Assembly: GCF_020886055.1 (NCBI RefSeq)
Contig: NZ_AP025184.1
Location: forward strand, 1,736,001 to 1,800,000
DNA from: Flavobacterium ammoniigenes
GTDB lineage: Bacteria > Bacteroidota > Bacteroidia > Flavobacteriales > Flavobacteriaceae
DNA: 64,000 bases
Direction: 5' to 3'
Of this stretch, positions 45,902 through 55,090 are shown piece after piece. The notes below the pieces were generated by a model. The model was given only the letters and a program-made list of their open reading frames with translations. It did not search any database and was not told the origin of the DNA. Made by a program: the position numbers and the translations under genes. Numbering within the stretch: position 1 is the first letter of the stretch; the number at the start of each line of letters is the position of its first letter.

Positions 45902-45961
45902 TTAACACATCGCTTGAGAGCAATTTAGTAAATGATGATGATGTAATAGATTTGATATCAT
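45902..45961 (-). CDS. his operon leader peptide (four consecutive His)
   Basis: A 19-codon ORF, MISNLLHHHHLLNCSQAMC, with four CAT codons in a row (45932-45943). Stalling of the ribosome at these codons when charged tRNA-His is scarce leaves 45911-45918 free to form the antiterminator; translation to the stop covers it, so the terminator forms. It is followed by the attenuator and then hisG. No other gene explains the His run. Confidence 0.92.
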   Translation of the reverse strand: MISNLLHHHHLLNCSQAMC

Positions 45962-45996
45962 AGTTATTAATTAGAAATAATCTTTTATTTCGAGTG

Positions 45997-46004
45997 CAAA
46001 TATA
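45997..46004 (-). promoter_or_regulatory. -7 element TATATTTG of the his operon
   Basis: An exact TAnnTTTG match on the minus strand, 35 nt upstream of the leader peptide ATG. A TTG lies 21 nt further upstream, which fits the -33 spacing. It overlaps the space just downstream of pckA, so both genes read leftward. Confidence 0.6.
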
Positions 46005-46074
46005 AAGCAAAATATGGTTACCACCCAATTTTTATTTTAACTTAAAGCACTATTATTGTTAAATACAAATTGAA

Positions 46075-47682
46075 TTAATTCAATTTAGGCCCGGCATGTA
46101 CCAATCGTTTTCCTTCTTCAGTATCGGTATATTGTTCAAAATTTTTAATATAACGAGCTGCTAAATCCTTGGCCCTACGTTCCCATTCACTTGTATCTTC
46201 ATAAGTATCTCTCGGATCTAAAATATTAGTATTTACGTTTGGTAACTCAGTTGGTATTGTTACATTCAAATAGGGAATTGCTTTGGTTTCTGCAGCTTCT
46301 ATTTCACCACTAATAATTGCATCAATAATAGCTCTGGTATTTTTTAATGAAATTCGTTTACCGGTACCGTTCCAACCTGTATTTACTAAATACGCTTTAG
46401 CTCCATGTTCTTTCATTTTACCAATTAATGTTTTGGAATACATTGTTGGATGCAAGGTTAAAAAGGCTTCACCAAAAGCGGGTGAAAATGAAGGAACCGG
46501 CTCGGTAATGCCTCTTTCGGTTCCAGCAAGTTTAGAGGTATAGCCACACAAAAAGTGGTATTGTGCCTGATCTTCATCTAAAATAGAAACTGGAGGTAAA
46601 ACGCCAAATGCATCAGCAGATAAATAAATGATCTTTTTAGCATGTCCTGCTTTTGAAGGCAAAACGATTTTGTTTATATGATAGATGGGATAGGACACTC
46701 TAGAATTTTCTGTAATAGAATGATCGTGGTAATTAATTTCACCGTATTCGTCTACCATTACATTTTCTAATAAGGCGTCGCGTTTAATTGCTCTCCATAT
46801 ATCCGGTTCATTAGTTTCAGACAAGTCAATTACTTTGGCGTAACAGCCACCTTCATAATTAAATACTCCATTGTTATCCCAACCGTGTTCGTCGTCTCCA
46901 ATTAAATACCGTTTTGGATCGGCTGAAAGCGTCGTTTTTCCGGTACCAGAAAGACCAAAAAACACAGCAACATCTCCCTCTTCTCCAACATTAGCCGAAC
47001 AGTGCATGGATGCCATTCCTTTTAATGGAAGATAATAGTTCATCATGGAAAACATTCCTTTTTTCATTTCCCCTCCATACCAAGTTCCTCCAATAATTTG
47101 AATTTTTTCGGTGAGATTGAAAACGACAAAGTTCTCGGAATTCAATCCTTGTTTTTCCCAATTTGGATTCGTGGTTTTGGAACCATTCATCACTACAAAA
47201 TCGGGTTCTCCGAAATTTTCCAATTCGTAAACTGAAGGCCGAATAAACATATTGGTTACAAAATGCGCTTGCCAGGCAACTTCCATCACAAAACGAACTT
47301 TTAAACGAGTATCCGGATTGGTTCCGCAAAAGGCATCTACCACATAGAGTTTTGGTGAAGTTGATAATTGTTTTAAAACCAATTTTTTCAAATCATGCCA
47401 AATCATCTGGGTAGTTGGAAAATTTACTTTATCATCCCAATAAATGGTATCCTTGGTAAGCTCGTCTTGTACAATGTAGCGATCTTTTGGGGAACGCCCT
47501 GTAAATATTCCTGTCTTTACCGCAACTGCTCCAGATTCAGTTACGGCACCTTTTTCATATCCTTTTCTTCGATTGGACATTTCTGCTTGGTATAATTCTT
47601 CGTAAGAAGGATTATAGGAAACTTCATGATATCCGGTAATTCCTAAACCGTGTAATTCCTGTATAATTTTGATGTTTTTCAT
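46075..47682 (-). CDS. pckA: Phosphoenolpyruvate carboxykinase (ATP)
   Basis: 535 residues. Converts oxaloacetate and ATP to PEP, CO2 and ADP, the gluconeogenic entry step. Kinase-1a loop GLSGTGKT (243-250), metal-site DDEHGW (264-269) and substrate-binding [10 protein letters not shown]. Full length. Monocistronic, with its own promoter at 47721. Confidence 0.97.
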   Translation of the reverse strand: MKNIKIIQELHGLGITGYHEVSYNPSYEELYQAEMSNRRKGYEKGAVTESGAVAVKTGIFTGRSPKDRYIVQDELTKDTIYWDDKVNFPTTQMIWHDLKKLVLKQLSTSPKLYVVDAFCGTNPDTRLKVRFVMEVAWQAHFVTNMFIRPSVYELENFGEPDFVVMNGSKTTNPNWEKQGLNSENFVVFNLTEKIQIIGGTWYGGEMKKGMFSMMNYYLPLKGMASMHCSANVGEEGDVAVFFGLSGTGKTTLSADPKRYLIGDDEHGWDNNGVFNYEGGCYAKVIDLSETNEPDIWRAIKRDALLENVMVDEYGEINYHDHSITENSRVSYPIYHINKIVLPSKAGHAKKIIYLSADAFGVLPPVSILDEDQAQYHFLCGYTSKLAGTERGITEPVPSFSPAFGEAFLTLHPTMYSKTLIGKMKEHGAKAYLVNTGWNGTGKRISLKNTRAIIDAIISGEIEAAETKAIPYLNVTIPTELPNVNTNILDPRDTYEDTSEWERRAKDLAARYIKNFEQYTDTEEGKRLVHAGPKLN

Positions 47683-47720
47683 CTTTTATTGTATTTTAAA
47701 AATAGTCAACCTATGAAATT

Positions 47721-47728
47721 CAAAATTA
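47721..47728 (-). promoter_or_regulatory. -7 element TAATTTTG for pckA
   Basis: An exact TAnnTTTG match on the minus strand, 38 nt upstream of the pckA ATG. No clear -33 box. The rest of the 213-nt gap contains a TA repeat (about 47824-47833) but no visible terminator. Confidence 0.45.
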
Positions 47729-47895
47729 ATAAAATTAAATTACGAAATCGATATAGTAAATAATAAATTAAAATAATTATTGCTTTATTGCGAATACTCC
47801 ATAATTACATCTAATAAATAACATATATATATAATAAACGCAATATTTATTTTTGTTCTATTAATAAAAATAAAGAATCATTGCTATACTAGAAA

Positions 47896-48387
47896 TCACT
47901 TTTCTTCGTGATCGCTAGTTTCTTTTTCGATGGTTGTATTACTGAAATCTTTTCTAATTTCAGTATGGCGAATTTCCCCTCCTGAAGTACCTACTTTTTG
48001 AATAACAAAAAGACTTGCAATTCCAATTAGTAAAATTATATAAGATACTAACTTCTCTTTAGCATTTTTCTTGTATTGAAGATAAAAACCTACCAGTGAT
48101 AAAACACCAAGAATATCTAATAACAATGCCATTTTTTCAGCCAATTCTTCATGTTCATGAATTATTTTCCAACCAATTCCTGGCATGTCTTCTACCAATT
48201 CCTCGGCTCCTTCTCCGGTATTCATACTTAAAATTCCAAAAATAGCTCCAATCACAAACAAAACATAGGAAGTGTTAATGATGGATCTGTTTTTACTTAA
48301 TAATCCAGCAATTAAAATCCCGATTGCTAAAATGGTTCCAATAATTGGAAAGTGGTTGACCACCATGTGTAAATGTGCTTCGTTCAT
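47896..48387 (-). CDS. Small membrane protein, DUF2231-like
   Basis: 163 residues with four hydrophobic segments (about 12-30, 36-55, 85-103, 112-130). The N-terminus has MNEAHLHMVVNHFPIIG, a His-rich pattern similar to DUF2231 membrane proteins. The C-terminal tail is charged and His/Glu-rich (HTEIRKDF, DHEEK). Last gene of the efflux operon, 23 nt after the ferritin-VIT1 gene. A metal or haem role is suggested by context only. Confidence 0.75.
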   Translation of the reverse strand: MNEAHLHMVVNHFPIIGTILAIGILIAGLLSKNRSIINTSYVLFVIGAIFGILSMNTGEGAEELVEDMPGIGWKIIHEHEELAEKMALLLDILGVLSLVGFYLQYKKNAKEKLVSYIILLIGIASLFVIQKVGTSGGEIRHTEIRKDFSNTTIEKETSDHEEK

Positions 48388-48410
48388 AATATAAAATTTA
48401 GTTTAGTTAA

Positions 48411-49529
48411 TTATCCTGCTAATGAAACTCCAATCAATGAGCCTATTCCATACGTTACTGCCGCGGCTGCTAGACCAAAAGCGACTTGTCTAAAACCAGA
48501 AAATAAAACACTTTTGCCTGTCAATAAAGTAATTGCAGCTCCAATTCCAAAAAGGCCAATTACACTACTTCCAATACTTAATAAAATGGCATTGTTTCCA
48601 TCTAGAAAGATAAAAGGATATAATGGAATGATTGCCCCAATAGAAAATAAAATAAATGAAGCGATTGCTGCTTCCCATGCCGAACCACCTAATTCTTCTT
48701 TATCGATTCCTAATTCTTCTGTTATAATTGCATCAATTGCAGTTTCTGGACTTTCAAAAGCTTTGTCTGCTAATTTTTGTGCATCCGCAGCACTCATTCC
48801 TTTGGCTTGGTACAATAAAACCAATTCTTTTTTCTCTTCCTCAGGTGAGGCCTCTAATTCTTCGGTTTCTAATTCAATTTGGCGTTGGTTCAATTCTCTC
48901 GAACTTTGTACCGAAAGCCATTCGCCCAGCGCCATCGAAATGGCACCCGCTAATAATCCTGCAGTACCAGTCAATAAAATGGTATCGTTGGAAACTGCTG
49001 CTCCAGCCACACCCATCACCAAACTCATGTTGGATACCAAACCATCATTGGAACCCAATACAGCAGCACGCAAAGCATTTCCACCTACAGATTTATGTCG
49101 GCTTTCAAATTTGGACAATAATCCCCCAGAAACATTTAAGGCTTCATTATTATTAACGGCTTCAATAATATTCAAATGATTGTGCTCAAAACCTGTTAAC
49201 TTTTCGCCCAACTCAATTTTATTCTTAATAGTGTTGACTGCAAATTGTTTTTCTATACTTGCCAAACTACTTATAATAGCACTATACCCAAACAATTTTC
49301 CTACTTTCAATTGGAATTTGGCTTTGGAAGAAGCTACTGGCATTTGATAATTAGACTCCAAAGTCATTACTTTTTCTAGCATATGCTTAGCGTGACCTTT
49401 TTCAATATCCGCTAAACTTTGCAAAACACGTTTCAAACTATCATCAGTTTGAATTGAAGCAATACTCTCATATAAAAATGCAGTATCTACTTCAACTTGT
49501 AATTGTTTTTTTAATTTATTGAGATCCAT
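48411..49529 (-). CDS. Ferritin-like domain fused to VIT1/CCC1 iron/manganese transporter
   Basis: 372 residues. An N-terminal ferritin/rubrerythrin-like helical domain (1-150; Glu21, Glu43 and His46 of E-x-x-H as likely metal ligands) is joined to a VIT1/CCC1 membrane domain (about 160-372; VLGSNDGLVSNMSLVMGVAGAA, GEWLSVQSSRELNQRQIELETEELEASPEEEKKEL). This plan matches the MbfA-type iron exporters. It lies in the RND efflux operon, so the operon may handle iron or manganese as well as other metals. 6 nt after the adaptor gene. Confidence 0.9.
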   Translation of the reverse strand: MDLNKLKKQLQVEVDTAFLYESIASIQTDDSLKRVLQSLADIEKGHAKHMLEKVMTLESNYQMPVASSKAKFQLKVGKLFGYSAIISSLASIEKQFAVNTIKNKIELGEKLTGFEHNHLNIIEAVNNNEALNVSGGLLSKFESRHKSVGGNALRAAVLGSNDGLVSNMSLVMGVAGAAVSNDTILLTGTAGLLAGAISMALGEWLSVQSSRELNQRQIELETEELEASPEEEKKELVLLYQAKGMSAADAQKLADKAFESPETAIDAIITEELGIDKEELGGSAWEAAIASFILFSIGAIIPLYPFIFLDGNNAILLSIGSSVIGLFGIGAAITLLTGKSVLFSGFRQVAFGLAAAAVTYGIGSLIGVSLAG

Positions 49530-49535
49530 ATTTTT

Positions 49536-50654
49536 CTAATTTGCAATGTCAAATGCGCCTTTCACCAAGATTTTAGAAGAAGCATTAATTGTATTATTTG
49601 AAAGTAATGCTACAAACGAACTATTTCTATCTCCGATGGAAACGGCTACTTTTTTAAAACTGTACTGATTCTTTTTATTACTTACTTCTAAAAGTACATA
49701 ATTTTTATTGTTTTCACTAATTAAAGCGTAAACTGGAACTGCTAATGCGTTTTTTGAACCCGTTACAATACTAGCTTCTACAAACATTCCTGTCAGTAAT
49801 TTTTGCTTAATAGTCTCCTCTAAATGTCCGTGAACATTAATTGTTCTATCATTTCCCTCAATAGATTTTCCAACCAAATGTACTTCCGCTGGAAAAACAG
49901 TCTTTGAAGCTTCCGGAACTGTGAAATGTATTTTTTGTCCTATTTGTACGTTCAAAATATCTTTTTCAAAAACTGCCAATTCCAAATGTAAATGTTGTGT
50001 ATCTACAATTTCTAAAATCACATCTGAAGGCGCAATATACATTCCAACATTCGCATTCATAATAACAATATCACCAGAAATTGGTGATGAAATAGTAACT
50101 GTAGAAGTCAATTTACCTTTCTCAACATTAGCGGGATTAATTTTTAATAGCAACAGTTTTTCTCTCAAACTTTGATACATTCCTTTGGTTTTACGGTACT
50201 CACTTTCAGCCTTTAAGTAGTTTTTTTGCGAACTTATTTTTTCGTCAAATAAAGTTTTTTGGCGTTCGTATTCTGATTTCAAATATTGAATTTGTTCAGC
50301 CACTTCTAAATATTCCTTTTGGATATCTAAATACTCTGCACTTTCCAATGTCACTAGAGCCTGACCTTTACGAACCTTATCACCCACTAATAGTTGGGTT
50401 GACTTAACATAACCCCCAATAAAAGTAGTTACTTGTGCTCGGTTTTGTGGCGGTACATCAATTTTACCCGATGCTTTGACATTGACTTCAAACTCTTGAT
50501 TTGTTGGATTTTCTACTAGCATTCCGCTTGATTTAAATTGAGCTTCGGTCACATGAATTAATCCGTCTTCTTGAACTTGTGATTCTTCAATTTTAGTTTC
50601 TTTACAACCAATCAAAACAGTTGATAATACAAGGGTGTATAGTATTTTTTTCAT
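49536..50654 (-). CDS. RND efflux periplasmic adaptor (CusB/CzcB type) lipoprotein
   Basis: 372 residues. Lipoprotein signal with lipobox Cys17 (LIGC). Adaptor plan: beta-barrel and lipoyl halves (AQVTTFIGGYVKSTQLLVGDKVRKGQALVTLES) flanking a coiled-coil hairpin (about 105-160), then the membrane-proximal part. It bridges the inner-membrane pump and the outer-membrane channel; here the TolC part is fused to the pump. 10 nt after the pump gene. Substrate metal not fixed. Confidence 0.92.
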   Translation of the reverse strand: MKKILYTLVLSTVLIGCKETKIEESQVQEDGLIHVTEAQFKSSGMLVENPTNQEFEVNVKASGKIDVPPQNRAQVTTFIGGYVKSTQLLVGDKVRKGQALVTLESAEYLDIQKEYLEVAEQIQYLKSEYERQKTLFDEKISSQKNYLKAESEYRKTKGMYQSLREKLLLLKINPANVEKGKLTSTVTISSPISGDIVIMNANVGMYIAPSDVILEIVDTQHLHLELAVFEKDILNVQIGQKIHFTVPEASKTVFPAEVHLVGKSIEGNDRTINVHGHLEETIKQKLLTGMFVEASIVTGSKNALAVPVYALISENNKNYVLLEVSNKKNQYSFKKVAVSIGDRNSSFVALLSNNTINASSKILVKGAFDIAN

Positions 50655-50664
50655 TATAAACAGA

Positions 50665-53600
50665 TTAATAGTTAGGGTAATTTAATTCCAATTGAATGGT
50701 GTTGAATTGTAACAAAGTGTCTAAATGATCCACTTGAATTGTGGTAGCATTTTCTAAACTTTGAATGTATTGAAAGAAATCAATCTCTCCATTTTTATAA
50801 CTCAAATTAGCAACTTTGATAATTTCATCAGACAATTTCTTTCCAAATTGATTGTAATAGTTAATTGCCTCTTGGTATTTGGCTAACTCACTTTGCTTTT
50901 GATTCAAGTATTGCAACAACTTTTGTTCTTCGTTTTGTTTTTGTTGTTCCCAACTTTTTAGTTCAATTTGGGCTGCTTTAATCTTAGTTGTTGTTCCAGA
51001 GAATAAAAGTGGAACAGCGATGCCAACTTGAAAACCATACAAAGATTGAGATAAACCATTGTTTCTGCCATTAAAATAGTCTAGATTGATATCCGGTAAC
51101 CAATGTTGTTTTTGTAGTTCTAATTGTTTTTTATAAGTTTCTGTAACTTTCTCTAAATAAAAGGAATGAATATCTTTTCCTAAACTATCGAATGAAATAG
51201 TTATAGGACTTAATTGAGTAGTTGTTATTATAATTTCATCCTCTGATTGTACAAGAGAATTCAATACTTCGTATTGCGCTTGTTTATCTTTTTCGATCTG
51301 AAATTTCTTAGTTTGAATTTGACCTGATTTGGCTTGAGCCGTAATTTTTTCTAAATAATTTGTTTCTCCTAATTCAAAACGTCTATTGCTTGCTTTAGAA
51401 AAATTCTGATACAAACTATCCAAATACGTATATTGTTTTGCTTGATTTTGCAAATAAACTATGTGCTCATACACCTTAGAAACCATCAAAGTGAGCTTAC
51501 GCTTTTTTATTTCCAAACCTACTCTTTCTTTTTCATTCTCTGAAACAAGCACGCTTTTCTTAGCACCATAAACTGTAGGGAATTCCAATTTTTGTTGGAT
51601 TCCAAATACACGTAAAGGCTCGTTATTTAAAGCTAAATTATTTTGATCATAACTATAATACAAATTGGTTTTGTCAAAAGAATAAGCCGATTGAATGGCT
51701 GCATTCGATTTATCTAATTGCAATTGTGCTGCTTTAATTTCTTTATTATTTTGTAGGGCTAAATAGATTATTCGTTCTCTTTCAGATTTATCATTTTGAG
51801 CACTAAGTGCTGAACAACTCAACAAAAAGAAAAGCAGGTAAATCGATTTATTATGCATTTTAAAATGGGGTTTTTTTAATTCCTTTTTATCCAAAACTTT
51901 GAATAAAATTGGTAATACTATCATGGTTAGCACGGTCGCTGTAAACAACCCCCCAATAACTACCGTGGCTAAAGGACGTTGTACTTCGGCTCCAGCAGAA
52001 GAAGAAATAGCCATGGGTAAAAATCCTAGAGCTGCAGCGGCAGCAGTTAATAAAACCGGTCGCAAACGATCCGTGGTACCTTTTAGAATTAATTCATCGA
52101 TGCTTTTTATGCCACTATGTTTGAGTTCTTTAAAATGTTCAATTAATACAATGCCGTTTAAAACAGCAATGCCAAAAAGTGCAATAAACCCAACTCCTGC
52201 CGAAATACTAAATGGCAATCCTCGCATCCATAAAAATAAGATTCCTCCAACTGCTGAAAGAGGTATCGCTGAATACACCATCAAAGCCTCTTTAACTGAT
52301 CCGAAAGCAAAATACAATAAAATAAAGATTAAAAATAAGGCAATTGGTACTGCAATTAACAATCGGGCTTTGGCTGATTGTAAGTTTTCAAACTGACCTC
52401 CATATTTCACATAATAACCTGCTGGCAATTTAATTTTAGTAGCGACTATCTTCTGAATATCAGTTACAACACTTTGTAAATCTCGATTTCTTACATTTAT
52501 ACCAACAACAATTCTTCGATTCGTATTGTCTCTTGAAATTTTTGCAGGCCCTTGGGTGTAATCGATCGATGCTAATTCACTTAATGGGATTTGTTGCCCA
52601 TTAGGTGTTGAAACGTACAGATTTTTCAGGTCATCAATATCTTTACGATTCATTTTATCCAAACGCACTACCATATCAAAACGTTTCTCACCTTCAAATA
52701 CATTTCCTACCGTTTTACCGGCAAAACTCAAGGCAATCATATCGTTTAAGTCGGCAATATTTAATCCGTAGCGAGCAATTTTGGAACGATCATATTGTAC
52801 AAACATCTGAGGCAAACCCTCGGTTTTTTCAATAATTATATCCGATGCACCAGCTACATTTTTAATTGCATTTTCAATTTCGTGAGCTTTTTGTGCCAAA
52901 ATATTTAAGTCTTCACCAAATAACTTAATTGCCACATCCGAACGTGTTCCTGAAATTAATTCATTAAAACGCATTTCGATAGGTTGTGTAAATTCAATTT
53001 CCATATTAGGAATTTGCATTTCTATGGCTGATTTAATTTTATCGGCTAATTCATCTTTAGATTCGGCTGAAACCCAATCTGACTTTGGTTTGAGTTTAAC
53101 AATAATATCGCTTTCCTCCATAGACATAGGATCGGTTGGTACCTCTGCGGCACCTATCCTACTCACTACTTGTGTAACTTCCGGAAAATTCTTCAAGATT
53201 ATTTTTTCAATCTTGGTGGTGGTGGTAATTGTTTTTGTTAATGATGTTCCCGTTTTAAGTACAGGTTGAATTACAAAATCACCTTCATCTAAAGTAGGAA
53301 TAAACTCGCCACCCATAGTAGTAAACAATACGATGGCAAAAACCAAAAGTCCAAAAGCACCATAAAATACTTTTTTGGTGTTAGCTAAAGACCAAGTAAT
53401 TATAGGCAAATAAACCGAATTTAATTTTTGAATTAGTTTATGCGAAAAAGAATCCGAATTGTCTGCAGTGGGTTTTAAAAATAATGAAGACACCACGGGC
53501 ACATAAGTAAAACAAAATAACATCGCGCCAAGCAAAGCAAAGCTAAAAGTCATTGCCATGGGTTTGAACATTTTTCCTTCTATGCCAGATAAAGACAATA

Positions 53601-54999
53601 TTGGGATAAAAACGATCAATATAATCAATTGGCCAAAAACAGCCGAATTCATCATTTTAGAAGCACTTTTAAAAGTGATTTGGTCAATTTCTAGTTGTTG
53701 GTCCTCTTTGGGAAGTAAAGCTAAATGTGCCGATTTATGCGCAATTTGAAAGGCAATAAACTCAACTATAATTACGGCTCCGTCAATAATAATCCCAAAA
53801 TCAATTGCACCTAAACTCATTAAATTGGCATCGATTCCAAAAATATTCATAAATGAAATCGCAAATAACAAACAAAGTGGGATAACTGAGGCTACTACTA
53901 GACCTGAACGCCAATTTCCTAATAATAATACCACTACAAAAATTACAATTAAACAACCAAGAATTAAGTTCTCTGCTACTGTAAATGTGGTTTTACCCAC
54001 TAATTCACTTCGTTCTAGAAATCCATTAATATAGACTCCTTCAGGTAAGGTTTTTTGAATTTCGGCTACACGGTTTTTAACATCTGTAATCACTTGTTTT
54101 GAATTCCCTCCTTTAAGCATCATGACTTGTCCCAACACTTTCTCGCCTTCACCATTTCCTGTGATTGCTCCAAAACGGTTCGCATGTCCGAAACTAACTT
54201 GAGCAATATTTTTAATGTAAACGGGCATACCGTTGGTATTCTTTACAACAATATTTTCAATGTCTTCCAAGGACTTCACTTTTCCTTCGCCACGAATAAA
54301 ATAACTTTGATTTACTTTTTCAATATAAGCGCCTCCAGCAATACTATTGTTTTTTTCTAAAGCCGTAAAAACATCCGTCATGCTGATATTAATCGCTTTT
54401 AAACTTGCTGGACTTATTGCAATTTCATATTGCTTCAAAAAGCCTCCCCAAGTATTGATTTCAACAACACCTTTGATTCCTGACAATTGACGTTTTACAA
54501 CCCAATCTTGAATCGTTCGTAAATCGGTAACAGAATAATTGTTTTTGAATTCGGGTTGTACCTCTAAAGTATATTGATAAATTTCGCCTAAACCTGTAGT
54601 TATTGGTCCCATTTCTGGAGTGCCAAAACCTGCAGGAATTTTTTCAGAAGCTGATTTAATTTTTTCGGCTATTAATTGTCTTGGCAAATAGGTTCCTAAA
54701 TCATCTTCAAATACAATAGTAACTACAGATAATCCAAATTTAGAAATCGAACGAATCTCTTTTACACTTGGCAAATTGGCCATTTCAATTTCTACAGGAT
54801 AGGTAATAAATTGTTCAATATCCTGAGTAGAAAGATTTCGCGAGGTAGTAATGACTTGGACTTGATTGTTGGTAACATCAGGAACTGCTCCAATTGAAAT
54901 TTGAAAAAGGGAATAGATGCCAAAACTAAATATACCTAGTGTTAACAGTATAATAATTAGTTTATTTTTTAAACTAAAAGCTATAATTTTTTCAAGCAT
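50665..54999 (-). CDS. CusA/CzcA-type heavy-metal RND pump fused to a TolC-like outer-membrane factor
   Basis: 1444 residues. Residues 1 to about 1040 are a complete HME-RND pump with 12 membrane segments and the intramembrane Asp motif LGAIDFGIIIDGAVIIVE. From about 1048 a second unit begins, MHNKSIYLLFFLLSCSALSAQND, which looks like a signal peptide, followed by TolC-type helices to the end (397 residues). So the inner-membrane pump and outer-membrane factor lie in one chain, or are cleaved at the internal signal. Cation (Cu, Zn, Co or Cd) export is likely; the ion cannot be read. Its promoter and operator are at 55023-55090. Confidence 0.92.
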   Translation of the reverse strand: MLEKIIAFSLKNKLIIILLTLGIFSFGIYSLFQISIGAVPDVTNNQVQVITTSRNLSTQDIEQFITYPVEIEMANLPSVKEIRSISKFGLSVVTIVFEDDLGTYLPRQLIAEKIKSASEKIPAGFGTPEMGPITTGLGEIYQYTLEVQPEFKNNYSVTDLRTIQDWVVKRQLSGIKGVVEINTWGGFLKQYEIAISPASLKAINISMTDVFTALEKNNSIAGGAYIEKVNQSYFIRGEGKVKSLEDIENIVVKNTNGMPVYIKNIAQVSFGHANRFGAITGNGEGEKVLGQVMMLKGGNSKQVITDVKNRVAEIQKTLPEGVYINGFLERSELVGKTTFTVAENLILGCLIVIFVVVLLLGNWRSGLVVASVIPLCLLFAISFMNIFGIDANLMSLGAIDFGIIIDGAVIIVEFIAFQIAHKSAHLALLPKEDQQLEIDQITFKSASKMMNSAVFGQLIILIVFIPILSLSGIEGKMFKPMAMTFSFALLGAMLFCFTYVPVVSSLFLKPTADNSDSFSHKLIQKLNSVYLPIITWSLANTKKVFYGAFGLLVFAIVLFTTMGGEFIPTLDEGDFVIQPVLKTGTSLTKTITTTTKIEKIILKNFPEVTQVVSRIGAAEVPTDPMSMEESDIIVKLKPKSDWVSAESKDELADKIKSAIEMQIPNMEIEFTQPIEMRFNELISGTRSDVAIKLFGEDLNILAQKAHEIENAIKNVAGASDIIIEKTEGLPQMFVQYDRSKIARYGLNIADLNDMIALSFAGKTVGNVFEGEKRFDMVVRLDKMNRKDIDDLKNLYVSTPNGQQIPLSELASIDYTQGPAKISRDNTNRRIVVGINVRNRDLQSVVTDIQKIVATKIKLPAGYYVKYGGQFENLQSAKARLLIAVPIALFLIFILLYFAFGSVKEALMVYSAIPLSAVGGILFLWMRGLPFSISAGVGFIALFGIAVLNGIVLIEHFKELKHSGIKSIDELILKGTTDRLRPVLLTAAAAALGFLPMAISSSAGAEVQRPLATVVIGGLFTATVLTMIVLPILFKVLDKKELKKPHFKMHNKSIYLLFFLLSCSALSAQNDKSERERIIYLALQNNKEIKAAQLQLDKSNAAIQSAYSFDKTNLYYSYDQNNLALNNEPLRVFGIQQKLEFPTVYGAKKSVLVSENEKERVGLEIKKRKLTLMVSKVYEHIVYLQNQAKQYTYLDSLYQNFSKASNRRFELGETNYLEKITAQAKSGQIQTKKFQIEKDKQAQYEVLNSLVQSEDEIIITTTQLSPITISFDSLGKDIHSFYLEKVTETYKKQLELQKQHWLPDINLDYFNGRNNGLSQSLYGFQVGIAVPLLFSGTTTKIKAAQIELKSWEQQKQNEEQKLLQYLNQKQSELAKYQEAINYYNQFGKKLSDEIIKVANLSYKNGEIDFFQYIQSLENATTIQVDHLDTLLQFNTIQLELNYPNY

Positions 55000-55022
55000 A
55001 ATCGACTTATATTGATAGAATT

Positions 55023-55050
55023 CAAAAGTAAGTTATAAATATAAGTCAAA
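55023..55050 (-). promoter_or_regulatory. Promoter of the efflux operon (-7 TACTTTTG, -33 TTTG)
   Basis: On the minus strand, TTTG at 55047-55050 is separated by 16 nt from TACTTTTG at 55023-55030; the ATG follows 23 nt later. It gives the efflux operon a start separate from the histidine kinase gene just upstream. Confidence 0.6.
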
Positions 55051-55051
55051 T

Positions 55052-55090
55052 CTTAAGAATTACTTAAGGCTTTATTAAGTATTACTTAGG
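55052..55090. promoter_or_regulatory. Four tandem CTTAAG-like hexamers, 11-bp spacing (candidate response-regulator operator)
   Basis: Hexamers CTTAAG (55052-55057), CTTAAG (55063-55068), ATTAAG (55074-55079) and CTTAGG (55085-55090), each separated by exactly 5 nt. The 11-bp period places all on one face of the helix, just upstream of the -33 box. OmpR-family regulators such as PmrA bind tandem TTAA-core hexamers with N5 spacing. The last copies extend into the end of the histidine kinase gene. Likely bound by the regulator at 56474. Confidence 0.75.

Noticed and set aside
47824..47833. TATATATATA run downstream of the efflux operon
   Set aside because: A short dinucleotide run in an AT-rich spacer; no evidence for a functional repeat or origin.
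48373..49179. 268-codon plus-strand open frame opposite the ferritin-VIT1 gene
   Set aside because: It mirrors the codon pattern of the real gene on the other strand, has no promoter and gives a low-complexity Pro/Ser/Ala-rich product. It is a shadow frame.
51899..52396. 165-codon plus-strand open frame within the RND pump gene
   Set aside because: Antisense to conserved pump sequence, no recognisable domain, no promoter or start context.
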